Origin: an uncultured Oscillospiraceae bacterium
GTDB taxonomy: Bacteria > Bacillota > Clostridia > Oscillospirales > Oscillospiraceae
Direction: 5' to 3'
Assembly: GCA_910584805.1 (NCBI GenBank)
Contig: CAJUCB010000006.1
Span: forward strand, 25,694 to 47,885
DNA length: 22,192 bases
Positions 21,924 to 22,192 of the stretch are shown here, piece after piece. Position numbers and translations under genes: made by a program. Position 1 is the stretch's first letter. The number at the start of each line of letters is the position of its first letter. The notes beneath the pieces are model-generated. The model ran no database searches and was not told where the DNA came from. It saw only the letters and a list, made by a program, of their open reading frames with translations.

Positions 21924-22192
21924 TTAGCGTCCCTCCTTCATCATATCGGTAAAACGGTCGAAGGCGTTCAGACAGTCCAAGGGGCCGCCGTGGGCCTCGG
22001 GATGGAACTGAAGAGAGAACGCACGGTAGGCGGGGTAGTCCACCCCTTCGCAGCTGCCGTCGTTGACGTTGACAAAGCGAAGCACCCCTTCGGTGCCGGG
22101 GAGGCTATCTTGATCTACCGCGTATCCGTGGTTCTGGCTGGTGATGGATACTTCGCCGGTGACCAAGTCCTTCACCGGCTGGTTGGCCCCCC
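21924..22192 (-). CDS. carA: Carbamoyl-phosphate synthase small subunit, C-terminal part
   Basis: The last 89 residues of CarA, the glutamine amidotransferase subunit that supplies ammonia to CarB; the gene runs off the right edge of the window. It shows the family C-terminus: GANQPVKDL, ITSQNHGYAVD, and FSLQFHPEAHGGP, which carries the His and Glu of the Cys-His-Glu catalytic triad. The nucleophilic Cys lies beyond the window. The reading frame continues upstream through GTG 22173-22175, which is an internal valine and not a start. Its TAA (21924-21926) directly precedes the carB ATG, forming the usual carAB operon. Confidence 0.95.
   Translation of the reverse strand, partial: GANQPVKDLVTGEVSITSQNHGYAVDQDSLPGTEGVLRFVNVNDGSCEGVDYPAYRAFSLQFHPEAHGGPLDCLNAFDRFTDMMKEGR

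Overview
The window looks like chromosomal DNA from a GC-rich, anaerobic, spore-forming member of the Bacillota (class Clostridia), most like gut Oscillospiraceae. This is inferred from strong AGGAGG ribosome binding sites, a perfect HrcA/CIRCE operator before groES-groEL, a LysM-GH18 spore-cortex type glucosaminidase without a signal peptide, a rubrerythrin, an SLH-domain surface protein and a short-chain acyl-CoA dehydrogenase. No rRNA, tRNA, CRISPR array or insertion sequence was recognised.

Layout. 1-250 is non-coding apart from the rubrerythrin terminator. 251-1388 (minus) holds rubrerythrin and a two-repeat zinc-ribbon protein. 1500-1600 is a regulatory region with three near-identical palindromes laid over a consensus promoter, next to a small XRE regulator (plus). 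1968-4298 (minus) encodes a large secreted protein with MBG/YDG-type domains and three SLH repeats. 4511-9226 (plus) holds an RlmL-type RNA methyltransferase, the CIRCE-controlled groES-groEL operon and the LysM-GH18 protein. 9460-13037 (plus) is a TAXI-type TRAP transporter operon (binding lipoprotein, DUF1850 protein, fused permease), with a terminator-like hairpin inside the start of the second gene. From 13127 to the end everything reads minus: acyl-CoA dehydrogenase with a GntR-like operator, an orphan TolC-family protein, a two-OB-fold SSB-like protein, a ZIP metal transporter, and carA-carB.

The most unusual object is the carB gene at 17901-21923. Its 1340-residue product is a complete carbamoyl-phosphate synthase large subunit (about residues 1-1056) fused in frame to a complete diaminopimelate-epimerase (DapF) fold (about 1057-1340). 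In the DapF part both positions of the catalytic cysteine pair are changed, to Ala1134 and Ser1283, while most substrate-binding residues remain. This suggests a retired epimerase fold kept as a structural, sensory or altered-activity module on the enzyme that feeds pyrimidine and arginine synthesis.

Other points worth following are the zinc-ribbon/XRE locus with its operator triplet, the intercistronic hairpin in the TRAP operon, the palindrome just after the acyl-CoA dehydrogenase start site, and the sharp base-composition change inside the SLH-protein gene. All functions are assigned by reading motifs by eye; no database search was run.
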